Of a DNA stretch of 64,000 nt, positions 35,533-48,055 are shown in pieces. The position numbers and the translations under genes were made by a program. The notes under the pieces are model-generated. The model saw only the letters and a program-made list of their open reading frames with translations. It was not told the DNA's origin and ran no database searches. Source of the DNA: Nyssa sinensis (Eukaryota; Streptophyta; Magnoliopsida; Cornales; Nyssaceae); assembly GCA_008638375.1 (NCBI GenBank), contig CM018048.1, forward strand, positions 7,240,089 to 7,304,088, in the 5' to 3' direction. Each line of letters begins with the position of its first letter. The stretch's first letter is position 1.

Positions 35533-36792
35533 TCATACACATATTGGATGAATTTTTATTTCGTAGTTGAATGAGTATACATGGACATTATTTTGGGCAC
35601 TTTAAAATTGTGTGGTTGAATGATTATGTCGGTCTCATATCCCAACTTGGTTCCAAATGAGTAGACAAGGTTTTTTTCCTATGGTTTTTCATAGCATGCA
35701 AATTGAGCATACAAATAGACCTAACAATTTTGTTTAGGATTTTATGTTAATGTTACGGTTTCTTATTTCTCTTGATTCTCTATTCTCTCTCTCTTCCTCT
35801 CTTTTTGTTTATTATTCAAAGTTTTAGAGCGCGTTTTCTAGTTTATTTTAAACAAGGATTTTTTATTAAATTTTTTCAAATCAAGAGTTTCAAGGTTAGT
35901 CGCTTTATTTCTCTCTCTCTCTCTCTCTCACTATACACACGTTGTTAGGTGGATTTTTATCTTTGCAGTTGAATGATTATACAAGGACATTATTTTGTGC
36001 AATTATAAAACTGTGTAGATGAATGATTGTGTCGTTCTCATATCCCTACTTGGTTCCAAATCAATAAACAAGGTTTGTTTCCTTTGGTTTTTCTCAACAT
36101 AGATATATAACCTTGCAATTTTGGTTAAAATTTTATTTTGACGTTACGGTTTATAATTTCTCCTGCTGGTCTCGTTTCCCAACTTAGTTCCAAATGAGTA
36201 GATAGGTCTTTTCCTTTGGCTTTTCACAACATACATATTGAGCTAGCAATTTTGGTCAAAAATTTAGATGTTATAGCTTCTAATTTCTCCTTTTTCTTTC
36301 TTCTATCTCTCTTTGTCTCTTTTGTTTATAATTTAAAGTTTCAGGGCACATTTTCTATTTGATTTTCATGAATGGTTTCTGATTAAATTTTTTCAATTCA
36401 AGAGTTTCAAGGCCAATCTCCCTTTTTATTTCTCACACACACACAAGCTGTTGGATGATTTTTGTTTTTTTTTGCAGTTGAGTGGTTATACCTAGACATT
36501 ATTTTGTGCAATTATAAAATTGCATAGTTGAATGATTGTGCCGATCTCATTTCCCAACTTGGTTCCAAAAGAGTAGACATGGTTCTTTTCCTATGGTTTT
36601 TCAAAACATACAAGTAGAGCTAGCAATTTTGGTCAAAATTTATTTTAATGTTACGGTTTCTTATTTCTACCGATTCTCTCCTTTCTCTCTTTTCCTCTCT
36701 TTTTGTTTATAATTTTAAGTTTAAGGGCACATTTTCTAATTGTTTTCAAGGAGCGTTTTTGGTTAAATTTTTTCATTCAAGAGTTTCAAGGT

Positions 36793-36852
<60 letters not shown>

Positions 36853-38138
36853 AACACACACACACATGCGCGTGCGGGGGCTGTTGGATGGATTTTTGGT
36901 TTTATAGTTGAATAATTATACAAGGACATTATTTTGTGATATTATAAAATTCTGTGGTTGAGTTATTGTGTCAGTCTCATATCCCAACTTGTTTCTAAAT
37001 GAGTAGGCACGGTTCTTTTCCTATGGTTTTTCACCGCACTCCAAAAGTGCTTGCAATTTTGGTCTTCTTTTATGTTACGGTTTCTTAATTCTCCTTATTC
37101 TCTCTTCCTCATTTTTTGTTTATAATTTGAAGTTTCAGGGCAAAATTTTTAGTTGATTTTCAAGAAGGGTTTCTAATTTAATTTTTTCAATTAAAGAGAT
37201 TCAAGGTCAGTCTCTCTCTTAGTCTCTTTCTCTCACACAGACAAACACCTTGTTGGGTAGATTTTTATTTTTTGCAGTTGAACGATTATTCGAGGACATT
37301 GTTTTGTGCAATTATAAAATTGTGTGGTTGAATGATTGTGCCGGTCTCATATCCCAACTTGGTTCCAAATATGTTGACATGGTTCTTTTCCTATGGTTTT
37401 TCACACCGTACAAATAGAGCTAGCAATTTTGGTAAAAAAATCATATTGATGTTACGGTGTCTAATCTCTTGTCGGTCTCATATCCCAACTTGGTTGAGTA
37501 GACAAGATCCTTTTCCTACGGTTTTTCACATCATACAAATAGAGCTAGCAATTTTAGTCAACAATTTTTTTTGATGTCATAGCTTCTAATTTCTTGTTAT
37601 TCTCTCCTCTTTATCTTCCTCTTTTTTTGTTTATATTTTTTATTTTTGTAATTGAATGATTATTTGTGGTCATTATTTTGTGCAATTATAAAATTTTGTG
37701 GTTGAATGATTGTGTCGATTTCATATCCCAACTTGGTTCCAAATGAGTAGGCTATGGTCTTTTTCCTATGGTTTTTCGCAGCACACAATTAGAACTAGCA
37801 ATTTTGGTCAAAGTTTTATTTTCTTGTTACAGTTTCTAATTTCTCTTGTCGGTCTCATATCCCAACTTGGTTCTAAATGAGTAGACTTTGTTATTTTTCC
37901 TATGTTTTTTCATGGCATACAAATAGAGCTAGAAATTTTGGTCAAAATTTTATTTCAATGTTACGGTTTCTTATTTCTCCTGATTCTCTTTTCTCTCTCT
38001 TTTCCTCTCTTTTTGTTAACAATTTAAAGTCTCGAGCCACATTGTCTACTTGATTTTCTAGAAGGATTTCTAATTAAGTTTTTTCAATTCAAGAGTTTCA
38101 AGGTGAGTCTCTCTTTCTCTCTCTCTCTCTCTCTCTCA

Positions 38139-38171
<33 letters not shown>

Positions 38172-41147
38172 ATTGTTGGATGGATTTTTTATTTTTGCAA
38201 TTGAATGATTATATAAGGACATTATTTCGTGCAATTATAAGATTGTGTGGCTTAATGATTGTGCCGGTCTCATATCCCAACTTGGTTCCAAATGAGTTGA
38301 TAGGGGTTTTTCCTGTGATTTTTCACAGCATAAATATAAAGCTAACAATTTTGGTCAACATTTATTTTGCTTTTTGGTTTTATTATTTCTCCTAATTCTC
38401 TCTTCCTCTCTTTTTGTTTATAATTAAAAATTTCTGGGCACATTTTTTAGTTGATTTTCTAGAAGAGTTTCTAGTTAAATTTTTTCAATTTAAGAATTTC
38501 AAGGCCAGTCTCTCTCTTTTTCTCTCTCACACGTTGTCGGATGGATTTTTATTTTTGCAGTTGAATAATTATACAAGGACATTTTTTTCTGCAATTATAA
38601 AATTTTGTGGTTGAATGATTGAGCCGTCTCATATTCCATCTTGGTTCCAAATGAGTAGACATGATTCTTTTCCAATGGTTTTTCAAAGCATACAAATAGA
38701 GCTAGCGATTTTGGTCATAATTTTATTTTGATTTTAGGATTTCTTATTTATCCTTATTTTCTCTCTCCTCCTCTTTTGTTGTTTGTAATTTAAAGTTTCT
38801 CGCCACATTTTCTAATTGATTTTCAATAAGTGTTTCAGATTAAATTTTTTAAGTTCAAGAGTTTCTAGGCTAGTCTCTCTCGTTCTCTCTCTCACACACA
38901 AGCTGTTGGATGGATTTTTATTTTTGCAGTTGAATGATTATACAAGGACATTATTTTGTGGAATTATAAAATTGTGTGGTTCAATGATTGTGCCGGTCTT
39001 ATATCTTAACTTGGTTCCAAAAGAATAGACATGGTTCTTTTGCTGTAGTTTTTCATAGCATACAAAAAGCCTAGTAATATTTGTCAAAATTCTATTTTGA
39101 TGTTACAGTTTCTTGTTTCTCTTGATTCACTCATCTCTCACTCTTCTTCTCTTTCTGTTTATAATTTAAAGTTTTAGAGCACATTTTCTAGTTGATTTTC
39201 AATAAGGGTTTATGATTAAATTTTTTCATTTCAAGAGTTTTAGGATGAGATTCTCTCTCTCTCTCACTCACACACATTGTTGGATGGATTTTTATTTTTG
39301 CAATTGAATGATTATACAAGGACATTATTTTGTGCTATTATAAGATTGTGTGGTTTAATGATTGTGTCGGTCTGATATCTCAACTTGGTTTCAAATGAGT
39401 AGATAGGGTTCTTTTCCTTTGTTTTTACACAACATACAAACAAAGCTAGCAATTTTGGTCATTTTTTTATGTTACAATTACTTATTTCTCTCTTCTATCT
39501 CTCTTTCTCTCTTTTTGTTCATTATTTAAAGTTTCTGGACACATTTTCTCATTGATTTTCAAGAAGGGTTACTGATTAAATTTTTTCAATTCAAGAGTTT
39601 CAAGGAAGTCTCTCTCTTTCTCTTTCTCACAAACGTTTTTCGATGGATTTTTCTTTTTGCAGTTGAATGATTATACAAGGACATTATTTTTTGCAATTAT
39701 AAAATTGTATGGTTTGATGATTATGTTGGACTGATATCCCAACTTGGTTCCAAATGAGTAGAGAGGATTCTTTTCCTTTGCACATTTTCTCGTTGATTTT
39801 CAAGAAAGGTTTCTAATTAATTTTTTTCAATTCAAGAGTTTCAAGGTCAGTCTTTGTATTTCACTCTCACACAAACACACATTGTTGGATGTATTTTTAA
39901 TTTTGCAATTGAATGATTATACAAGGATATTATTTTATGCAATTATAAAATTGTGTGTTTGAATGATTGTGCTATTCCTATATCCCAACATGGTTCCAAA
40001 TGAGTAGACTGGGTTCTTTCCTTATGTTTTTTCACAAGATACAAATAGAGGTAGCAATTTTGGTTAAGATTTTAATTTGATGTTACGGTTTCTAATTTCT
40101 CTTGTCTGTCTCATATCCCTACTTGGTTCCAAATGAGTACACGGGGTTCTTTTCATATGGTTTTTCATAGCCTACAAATAGAGGTTGCAATTTTGGTCAA
40201 AATTTTATTTTGATGTTACGGTTCATTATTTGTCCTCATTCTCTCCTCTTTCTCTCACTCTCTCTCTCTCTCTCTCTTCCTTTCTTTTTGTTTATAATTT
40301 AAAGTTTTAGGACACATTTTCTAGTAGATTTTCAAGAAGCATTTCTGATTAAATTTTTTTCAATTCAAGAGCTTCAAGGTCACTCTCTTTTTTTCTCTCA
40401 CACACACCCTGTTGGCTGAATTTTTATTTTTTCAATTGAATGATTATATGAGGACATTATTTTATAATTATAAAATTTTGTGGTTGAGTGATTGCGTCGG
40501 TCTCATATCCTAACTTGGTTCCAAATGAGTAGACAGGGTTCTTTTCCTATGGTTTTTCACCGCATACAAATAAGGCATACAAATAGAGCTTGTAATTTTT
40601 GTCATTTTTTTTTTTATGTTATAATTTCTTATTTTTCTTGATTGTCTCTTCTCTCTCTCTTCCTTTTTTTTTTTATAATTTAAAGTTTCGGGGCACATTT
40701 TCTAGTTGAATTTCAAGAAGTGTTTCTCATTAAATTTGTTCAATTCAAAGTTGCAAGTCAGTCTCTCTTTTTCTCTCTCACACACACCCTGTTGGATGAA
40801 TTTTTATTTTTTCAGTTGAATGATTATACAAGGAGATTATTTCATATAATTATAAAATTGTGTGGTTGAATGATTGTGCCGGTCTCATATCCCAACTTGG
40901 TTCGAAATGAGCAAGCAGTGGGCTTTTCCTATGGTTTTTCGTAGCATACAAACAGAGTTAGCAATTTTTTTCAATTTTTTTTTGGTGATGTTACGGTATC
41001 TAATTTCTCTTCCCGGTCTCATATCCCAACTTGGTTTCAAATGAGTAGACGTGGTTCTTTTCCTATGATTTTTCACAACATACAAATAGTATTAGTAATG
41101 TGGTCAAAATTTTATTTTGATGTTATAGTTTTTTATTTCACCTGATT

Positions 41148-41210
<63 letters not shown>

Positions 41211-42740
41211 TCTTTTTGTTTATAATTTAAAGTTCCAGGGCACATTTTCTAGTTGATTTTCAAGAAGGGTTTCTGATTAATTTTTTTCAATTTATATGTT
41301 TCAAGGTCAGTCTCTCTCTATCACACACACATACACACGTTGTTGGATGGATTTTTATTTTTGTAGTTAAATGATTATACAAGGTCCTTATTTTGTGCAA
41401 TTATAAAATTTTGTGGATGAATGATTGTGTCAGTCTCTTATCCCAAATTGGTTTCAAATGAGTAGATAGGGGTTCTTTTCCTATGATTTTTCATCGCATA
41501 CAAATCGAGCATACAAATAGAGCTTGTAATTTTTTCATTTTTTTTTTATGTTATAGTTTCTTATTTTTCTTGATTATCTCTTCTCTCTCTCTTCCTCTCT
41601 TTTTGTTTATAATTTAAAGTTTTAGGGCACATTTTCTAGTTGATTTTCAAGAAGGGTTTCTAATTCAAAATTTTCAATTCAAGAGTTTTTAGGCCGGTCT
41701 CTATCTTTCTCTGTCTCACTCACACACACACACACGCTGATGGATGGATATTTAGTTTTGTAGTTGAATAATTATACAAGGACATTGGACAATTATAAAA
41801 ATGTGTGGTTGAATGATTGTGCCGATCTCATATCCTAACTAGGTTCCAAATGAGTAGACAATGTTCTTTTCCTACGGGGTTTCACCGCATACAAATTGGG
41901 CATACAAATACAGCTAACAATTTTTTTCAATTTTTTTTTATGTTTATAGTTTTTTATTTTTCTTGATTATCTCTTCTCTCTCTCTTACTCTCTTTTTATT
42001 TATAATTTGAAGTTTCAGACATATTTTCTAGTTGATTTTGAAGAAGTGTTTCTCATTAAATTTTTTTTAATTCAAAAGTTTCAAGGTCAGTCTCCCTCTC
42101 TCTCTCTCACACACGCACATACTGTTGGATGAATTTATATTTTTGCAGTTGAATGATTATACAAGGACATTAATTTGTGCAATTATAAAATTGTGGTTTA
42201 ATGATTGTGCCAGTCTTATATCAAAACTATGTTCCAAATGAGTAGACAGGATTCTTTTCCTATGGTTTTTATTTTGATGTTAGGGTTTCTTATTTCTCTT
42301 GATTCTCTCTTCTTTCTCTTTTCCTTTCTTTTTGTTTATAATTTAAAGTTTCAAGGCACATTTTCTCGTTCATTTCCAAGAAGGGTTTCTGATTAAAATT
42401 TTTTTCAATTCAAGAGTTTCTGGGTCAATCTCTCTCTTTCTTGCATGCACACATTGTTGGACAGTTTTTTATTTTTCAGTTGAATTATTATACAAGGACA
42501 TTATTTTGTGATATTATAAAATTGTGTGGTTGAATGATTGTGCTGGTCTCATATCCCAACTTGGTTCGATATGAGCAGACATGGTTCTTTTCCTATGGTT
42601 TTTCATAGCATACAAATAGAGCTAGCAATTTTTGTCAAATTTTTTTGGTGATGTTACAGTATCAAATTTCTCTTCACGGTCTCATATCCCAACTTGGTTC
42701 CAAATGAGTAGACAAGGTTCTTTTCTTATGGCTTTTCCAG
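33733..42740. repeat. Large composite tandem-repeat array, right part
   Basis: The same unit and module order as in the left part resume directly after element A and its GTTTA duplication. About 30 module-a anchors (GTTTTTCACAGCATACAAA-type) are visible, with full units of 360-400 bases. Module-a-only units of 130-150 bases occur near 36085-36215, 37380-37515, 37755-37900, 40025-40155, 40930-41060 and 42596-42726. The embedded pyrimidine tracts vary strongly in length. The array ends abruptly at about 42740 within module a. Confidence 0.92.
36795..36866. repeat. Long (CT)n(CA)n tract in an array unit
   Basis: About 21 CT repeats run directly into about 15 CA-type repeats, ending ATGCGCGTGCGGGGG. 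Other long CT tracts in the array lie at about 18776-18830, 22838-22870, 35485-35522 and 41153-41207. The first, second and last of these are in the CT-rich tract before TTTGTTTATAATTT. The one described here and that at 35485 follow CAAGGT. So each unit has two sites prone to expansion. Confidence 0.9.
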
Positions 42741-43505
42741 CATCCCAGCTTTGCTCTATCTTCTCCACTCTTTACATACTTTATGTTTTACTTGCAATAA
42801 TATTTAAAGTTTGTAAAGTAATTAATATTTGTCAAATACTCAAATCACCTCCTCTTAGATATATTTCTTGGCAAAAGTGAGTATCACACCAAGAGGTAGA
42901 GGCCCTTTACATGTGCCTTCTTTTTTTTTTCTTTTTTCTTCTTTTTTGCAAGTACTGTCTTGAATGCTAAGATAGGGAATGAAATGTGCTCAAAACAGGG
43001 ACTTCACGCTGCATTTTCTTTGTTTGGTTGAATGTAGATTTTTTTTTTTCTTGCATTTCCCCTTGAACTACATTAGGAAATGCTAGCTTGAGATATACAA
43101 GTTTTTTCATACTAGGATCATTTTGATCAAATGAATTTTGGTTGGTGTACTGTGTGGAATGCCTTTGGACAGGTTGAGATGTATGTTTTTCTTTTAAATA
43201 GAATAGTTGTGAACTTTGAACTGGACCAATAGATTGTGATAATCCTCTCCAAACGTGGCTGTTGCCCCACATGAATCAAGTATATGTTATTTCGGGGTTC
43301 TGGTTTTGAATGAATTTATATTTTCTATATTCATGTAAGTAATGAGCCTAATTGCCTCTCTTGGTTTTGTGAATGGGTTTCAGTTTGTAGATCTTATGGA
43401 CAATGGTGCTATTAGTTGAATGAGTAATGCTATCTTTACTATAACATTTTATCAAATTTTTTTAGTTGCTGACGTTGTTGTTTGGATGTTATTCAATTAA
43501 GTCTC

Positions 43506-43551
<46 letters not shown>

Positions 43552-46150
43552 TATAAGCATTAGTCAATTAAATCTTTTAAACTCACCTGACATGACTAGC
43601 TCCAAGAGGTTGAATTTACTAGTACTCGAACAGTCACGTTAACAGGTAAATTTTTTTAGTAAAATGTTATGATGAAGATAGTATTACTCTTAGTTGAATT
43701 TCATTCGTAGCTTTCTTAATTAATTTCGCAAATTTAGCTTTTATATTTCTGAAAATCTTCATATCAATAGGCAATCTATATTATAATTTGAGAATGTAAC
43801 GTAGTATGGCATGTGAAGGAAAATCAAACACATTGAATTCCTTAGTAACTAAGAACAAAGAGGATTCATCACCCAAAGAGAACAAATCTTAAATTTCTAA
43901 ACAAAAATATATTATTAATAATCTTCAAAATAAAGATTGCTTTATATCATATATATATATATATATATATATGTATAGGCTAAGACTACTAATAATTTGA
44001 ATAGGAATTTACTAATTCCTTATACTAGTTCTATTACAATTAGGAAACTAGAATAATTCTGAAAAAGAGGAAAAATTTGAAATTAATAAAAATTGGAGTT
44101 TTTTAGAAAACTAGAAACTAGGAAACTATAGTTGCAAATAGAAGTTAATTCGGACTTTTTCAAACAAAGTAATTACAAAATTAAAAATTACTATAAATGG
44201 TAAAAAAGTGAAATTAAATGTCTAAACGAAGTCGTTTGATCCTGTGGTAGTTTCAATCATGACAAAGCAATGAGTATTATTCCTCTCGATGTTTAGGGTT
44301 TGAAATGGGACTTGAAACGTTCCCATTATTCTTCAAAAATCTCTGTAATTTGTTCTATACCAGATTGCATGTTTTTTGTTTAAGTATTAATTGTCCAGCT
44401 TTGGTTATTGTTGATATTTGATGAATTGGCTTGGGATGTCCTTCAATGGCGGGCCACTCATCCCATCTCTCTACCAAACATCATCCTCTAGCAAATGCTT
44501 AGGAAAACTCTTTCAAAGAAAAAAAAAGTGATTGAAATTTTTAAAATGGAAATTTGTTTTTGGATAATTGCAATTACCTTTTCTAGTGTGCTCTAGTAAT
44601 AATCTTACTTATTCTATATTTAATTTGGAATATTTCAAACACTGGATGGTATTATAACATTACGAATGACTTTAGTCCTACTCATTATAAACACAATATT
44701 AATTTCATTAACACACTAATTAATTCAAGTATAAATTAATCCCACAACCAAACAAGGCCAAAAGGAACAAAATAGATAGTAATAAATAAAACACGTGACT
44801 GGCCATCTTCTCCCCCCATTTTGCTTCGGAAGAGAATCAAAAAGAAATTATTTTTATTTCTATTTTTTTGATAAGAGAAAACAAAAGAGGGCACAACACT
44901 CCTTCCTTTTCTGTTTCTTTCTCATAAGTTTTTCTCAATTTTTTTTCTTCTTTAATTTTCTTTTCATTCCCTTCAATCTATCAAATTTAAAACTAATTTT
45001 TAGTGTAAATTACTTACTTTTTTTGAGTTTTTTAAAATTGCTAATATTACCTTTATTATTTGAGTTATTACAGACTCCAATTGGACATCTAATGATGATA
45101 GTAATTTTATAAAATTTCTTTTATTTGTGTAATTTTTTTGGGTCAAAATGTCAAATTATGAAGACAATTTTTTTATTTTTCCGAAAAATTCAAGTTATTG
45201 ACATCATTAAAAATTGTTAAACAATAACAATACAAATACAGTTTATAACAATAAAAAATAACGTAATTAATCCAATTTTTCTATGATCGTAGAATAGTGA
45301 ATAGTGATCTTAGGTAAGAATGGCAACGTGCGGATTTGGGGTGAGGTGGCCCTTCCCCAATCCCGATCTTGTTTTTATTTTCCACTTCCAATCCTGACCC
45401 ATCCTATTTAGAAGTTTATTCCGACCTCAATCTCGATCCTGTTTATATTCGCCCCGCCTCGCCCCGAACCTTTATATATATATTTTTTTAAGTAAGTTAA
45501 AACTTTTATTTTGATAAATAAATAATTTTTTTTTTACCAACATAACTAATACAACGAAAAAAATATATAGGAGTGTGATATGAAAAACTTTAATAAAACT
45601 AATTTTATATAGTGTTATTTATTGAGAAATATAATATATATAAGAATAAATAAAAAAATTTAATATATAAACAAGACGGGATGATCATCTCCCGAATCTG
45701 ACGGAGTTTTAAAAGGCATACTTTGGCTCACCCTAACTCCATTTATGAGTACCTTGTACTCACTTTATTATAAACGAGGCAAGACAAGACTTTACAGAGT
45801 GGAACAAATTGTCATGTCTAAACTTAGGGTCCATTTGGGCGTGCGTTTGTGGGCCGCAACGTGATTTGGACTGCAAACTTAGTGTGTGGGTAGGCGGTTG
45901 TGACCTGGAAAGTGCGGATCAAGGGACCTGAAAATGGGGTTTTTAAGAAGTGGGTGTAAGCTATTTCGGTGGCCTGCATATAACTTTTGACTTGGTGAAT
46001 TACTACTTTGTTCCCGCATTAATCCAAATTTACAATCATACCAGCGTTGACTTGGTGAATTACTACTTTGTTCCTGCATTTATCCAATTTTACAATCATA
46101 CCAGCTTAATGTAATTGGGTTTTCAGCTGAAAAAAGGAACATATAAGCTT
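42741..46150. other. AT-rich spacer downstream of the array
   Basis: No gene is supported. (AT)n tracts lie at about 43509-43553 and 43949-43973. A GGCGGGGC-type low-complexity stretch (GTGAGGTGGCCC, CGCCCCGCCTCGCCCCG) at about 45330-45475 looks like transposon debris. A near-perfect 60-bp tandem duplication (TTGACTTGGTGAATTACTAC) is at 45987-46105, next to TAGGGTCCATTTGGGCG, a phrase common at ends of plant MITEs. A minus-strand ORF at 42967-43272 (101 codons) has no recognised family. Confidence 0.5.
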
Positions 46151-46172
46151 GATGGGATTCAAACATGACTGA

Positions 46173-46887
46173 AACCATAGTTATCAGAATGGTTCGGACA
46201 TTTCACCGGGTGAATGTGTTATTGGTTTAATTATTGGATTAACTAGTTGAACAATTTATTTAAAATAAAAATAATTATAAAAAATAAAACATAATGATAA
46301 AAGATTAAAAAGAAAATAATTTTAGTCTGTAAATGGTGCCAATTGTCAAGTCCCAATTGATGAATGTTTAGTATGGACCATGCAACTTATTTTATAGCAT
46401 ATATAAAACAAATGTCTAATTTAGTAACAACAGTGGTAGTAGTTCAGTGGTCTTGTAGCTATAAAACTCTTGGAAGATTGGGCGTTCGACTCTTGGCCAT
46501 TTCTTCTTATTTTTATTTTAGGATAAAAAATTGATGCTCGAACGACTCACCCGCTTCTTCAAATCACTAGAAACCCGTCTCGGTCTAACGGGTCTTCATG
46601 GATTAATGACTTATCTAATCTAACTAGATAATTGGTCCAATTTAGAGCCGGTGAATTTAGGATAAAAACTGATGTCCAAACAACTCGTTCCTTCAAATTA
46701 CTAGAAACCTGTCTCGGTTTGACGGTTCTTCACGGATCGATGACTTATCCAATCCAACTAGATAACCGGCCTAGTTAAGAGCTCGGTTTACTGGGTTTCC
46801 GATCCAACTAGATAACTAACCTAGTTAAGAGCCCGGTTTATCGGGTTTTCGGTTTGATCGGCTGAGCCAAGTTTGACTACTATGGTT
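46173..46887. mobile_element. Non-autonomous inverted-repeat DNA element (hAT- or foldback-like)
   Basis: The left end AACCATAGTTATCA is matched by the right end, whose complement reads AACCATAGTAGTCA, giving a 14-base inverted repeat with two mismatches. The interior has no coding sequence. It contains two diverged copies of an ACCCGTCTCGGT...CTAACTAGATAA segment (about 46565 and 46703), plus a third AACTAGATAACTAACC near 46806. Elements with AACCATGG-type ends and CGGTTTAACCGG-like interiors are frequent in plants. No clean target duplication is visible. Confidence 0.45.
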
Positions 46888-47888
46888 GAAACTTGAAAGT
46901 CAATAATACGTCCACATTTACATCCTTATTACGGTGAAATTGATGATGTTATTTTGTTATATATATATAATTATATATAATATTTAGGATAAATTATACC
47001 GACTTCTTATAAGGTTTATGATAATTATACTGATCTTTCCTGATATTTATAAAATTATACTAACTTTTCCTACTTTATAAAATAATATATTGATACTTCA
47101 TTTTTATCAATTTTTTTTTAAAATGACGAAATTATCTCTTTTATTTATTTATTTTTGTATTTTTTCAATTTTGACCAATTTATTCTAACGTTTTTAAAGA
47201 TTTTTTAATATTTTTATTTAAAAATAAATTTAAGATAAATAAATTATTTTTATTTTAAATAAAAATAAATTTAAAGTTTTTATCAATATTTATTTGAAAA
47301 ATGAAAAAAAAATTGATCAAGATTTAAAAAATTGAAAAAAAAAATGAAATGAATAGTTTTATCATTTTAAAGAAAAAGATTTATTGGAAAAAAATATATG
47401 TATATTATTTTGTAAAATATGAAGGGTCAGTGTAATTTTAAAAATATAAAAAAAAGATTAATATAAATGTCATGAACTTCACGAGCGATTAATATAATTT
47501 ATTATATATATTTTTATATAATTATATAAATACCTCAATTAAACTATCCATGCAAAATCATATATTAATATTTAAAAGGTAAAAATTATATTCTAACTTT
47601 AAAAATACTTATCAATAATATTATCTCAATACCTTATTATCACTTATAACATCATGATCAATTTTAAGAACAGTCATTCAAACGAACTTCATAAAACTTA
47701 ATTTTCACGGAATCATTTTTTATCCGTTTCAACAAATCCAAACGGGGGGTGTCTATGTTAATATTTTACCAGCCAAAAGGCGAAATTTGCTGGAGACTGG
47801 CCTTTTTTTTTATAATTATTTTTATCGCACCTCACGAAAGCTAGCAAAGTACAAAGAATACATTTTTTTTTTGGTAGGTGAGAATATC
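46888..47888. other. AT-rich upstream region of the MBD gene
   Basis: Mostly A/T-rich sequence with short direct and inverted A/T repeats, for example around 46960-47540. No ORF with a recognisable product. The last 130 bases before the TATA box are the likely proximal promoter, but no specific factor site can be defended. Confidence 0.5.
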
Positions 47889-47974
47889 TATATATAGCGG
47901 GAGAGAGAGAGAGTTGACTGTCGGAGATTGTTTTGTTTTTCCGGCTACTGACTGTGGGAGACGTCGGATTCTAA
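47889..47974 (+). promoter_or_regulatory. Probable core promoter and 5' UTR of the MBD gene
   Basis: CTATATATAG at 47889-47898 is a good plant TATA box. A (GA)n stretch follows at about 47901-47913, a frequent leader feature. The start codon is at 47975. A transcription start about 30 bases after the TATA box would give a leader of roughly 50 bases. This is inferred from spacing only. Confidence 0.5.
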
Positions 47975-48055
47975 ATGGTGGCTGGAAAGTCGCCGGACTG
48001 GCTTCCCTCCGGCTGGACGGTGCAAGTCAAAGTCAATAACGGCCGCAAAGTTAGG
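47975..48055 (+). CDS. MBD gene exon 1 (first half of MBD1)
   Basis: 27 codons from the first ATG after the TATA box: [20 protein letters not shown] and on to GRKVR, then donor GTAATC at 48056. The LPSGW core is the N-terminal MBD signature. Intron 1 is 3394 bases and carries the mini-LTR element and two SINEs. Confidence 0.87.

Noticed and set aside
14250..42740. Centromeric satellite
   Set aside because: Units are too diverged and of unequal length, and gene-containing sequence follows within about 5 kb. A centromere location cannot be excluded but is not suggested.
15625..42880. Dozens of ORFs of 60-105 codons on both strands within the array
   Set aside because: They encode the same peptide phrases only because the DNA is repeated. 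The frame is regularly closed by the TAG in AAATGAGTAGAC, and coding-like constraint is absent.
42967..43272. 101-codon minus-strand ORF
   Set aside because: No domain, no conserved pattern and no promoter or splice context. It may be a remnant of an unidentified element, but a gene is not supported.
44795..45112. 105-codon ORF rich in Phe, Leu and Tyr
   Set aside because: Composition reflects T-rich DNA, with no signal-peptide or transporter pattern.
46436..46510. tRNA-like stretch with TAGTTCAGTGG and GTTCGACTC
   Set aside because: It matches A- and B-box patterns but cannot form a normal cloverleaf or acceptor stem by eye, and it lies inside a non-autonomous repeat element.
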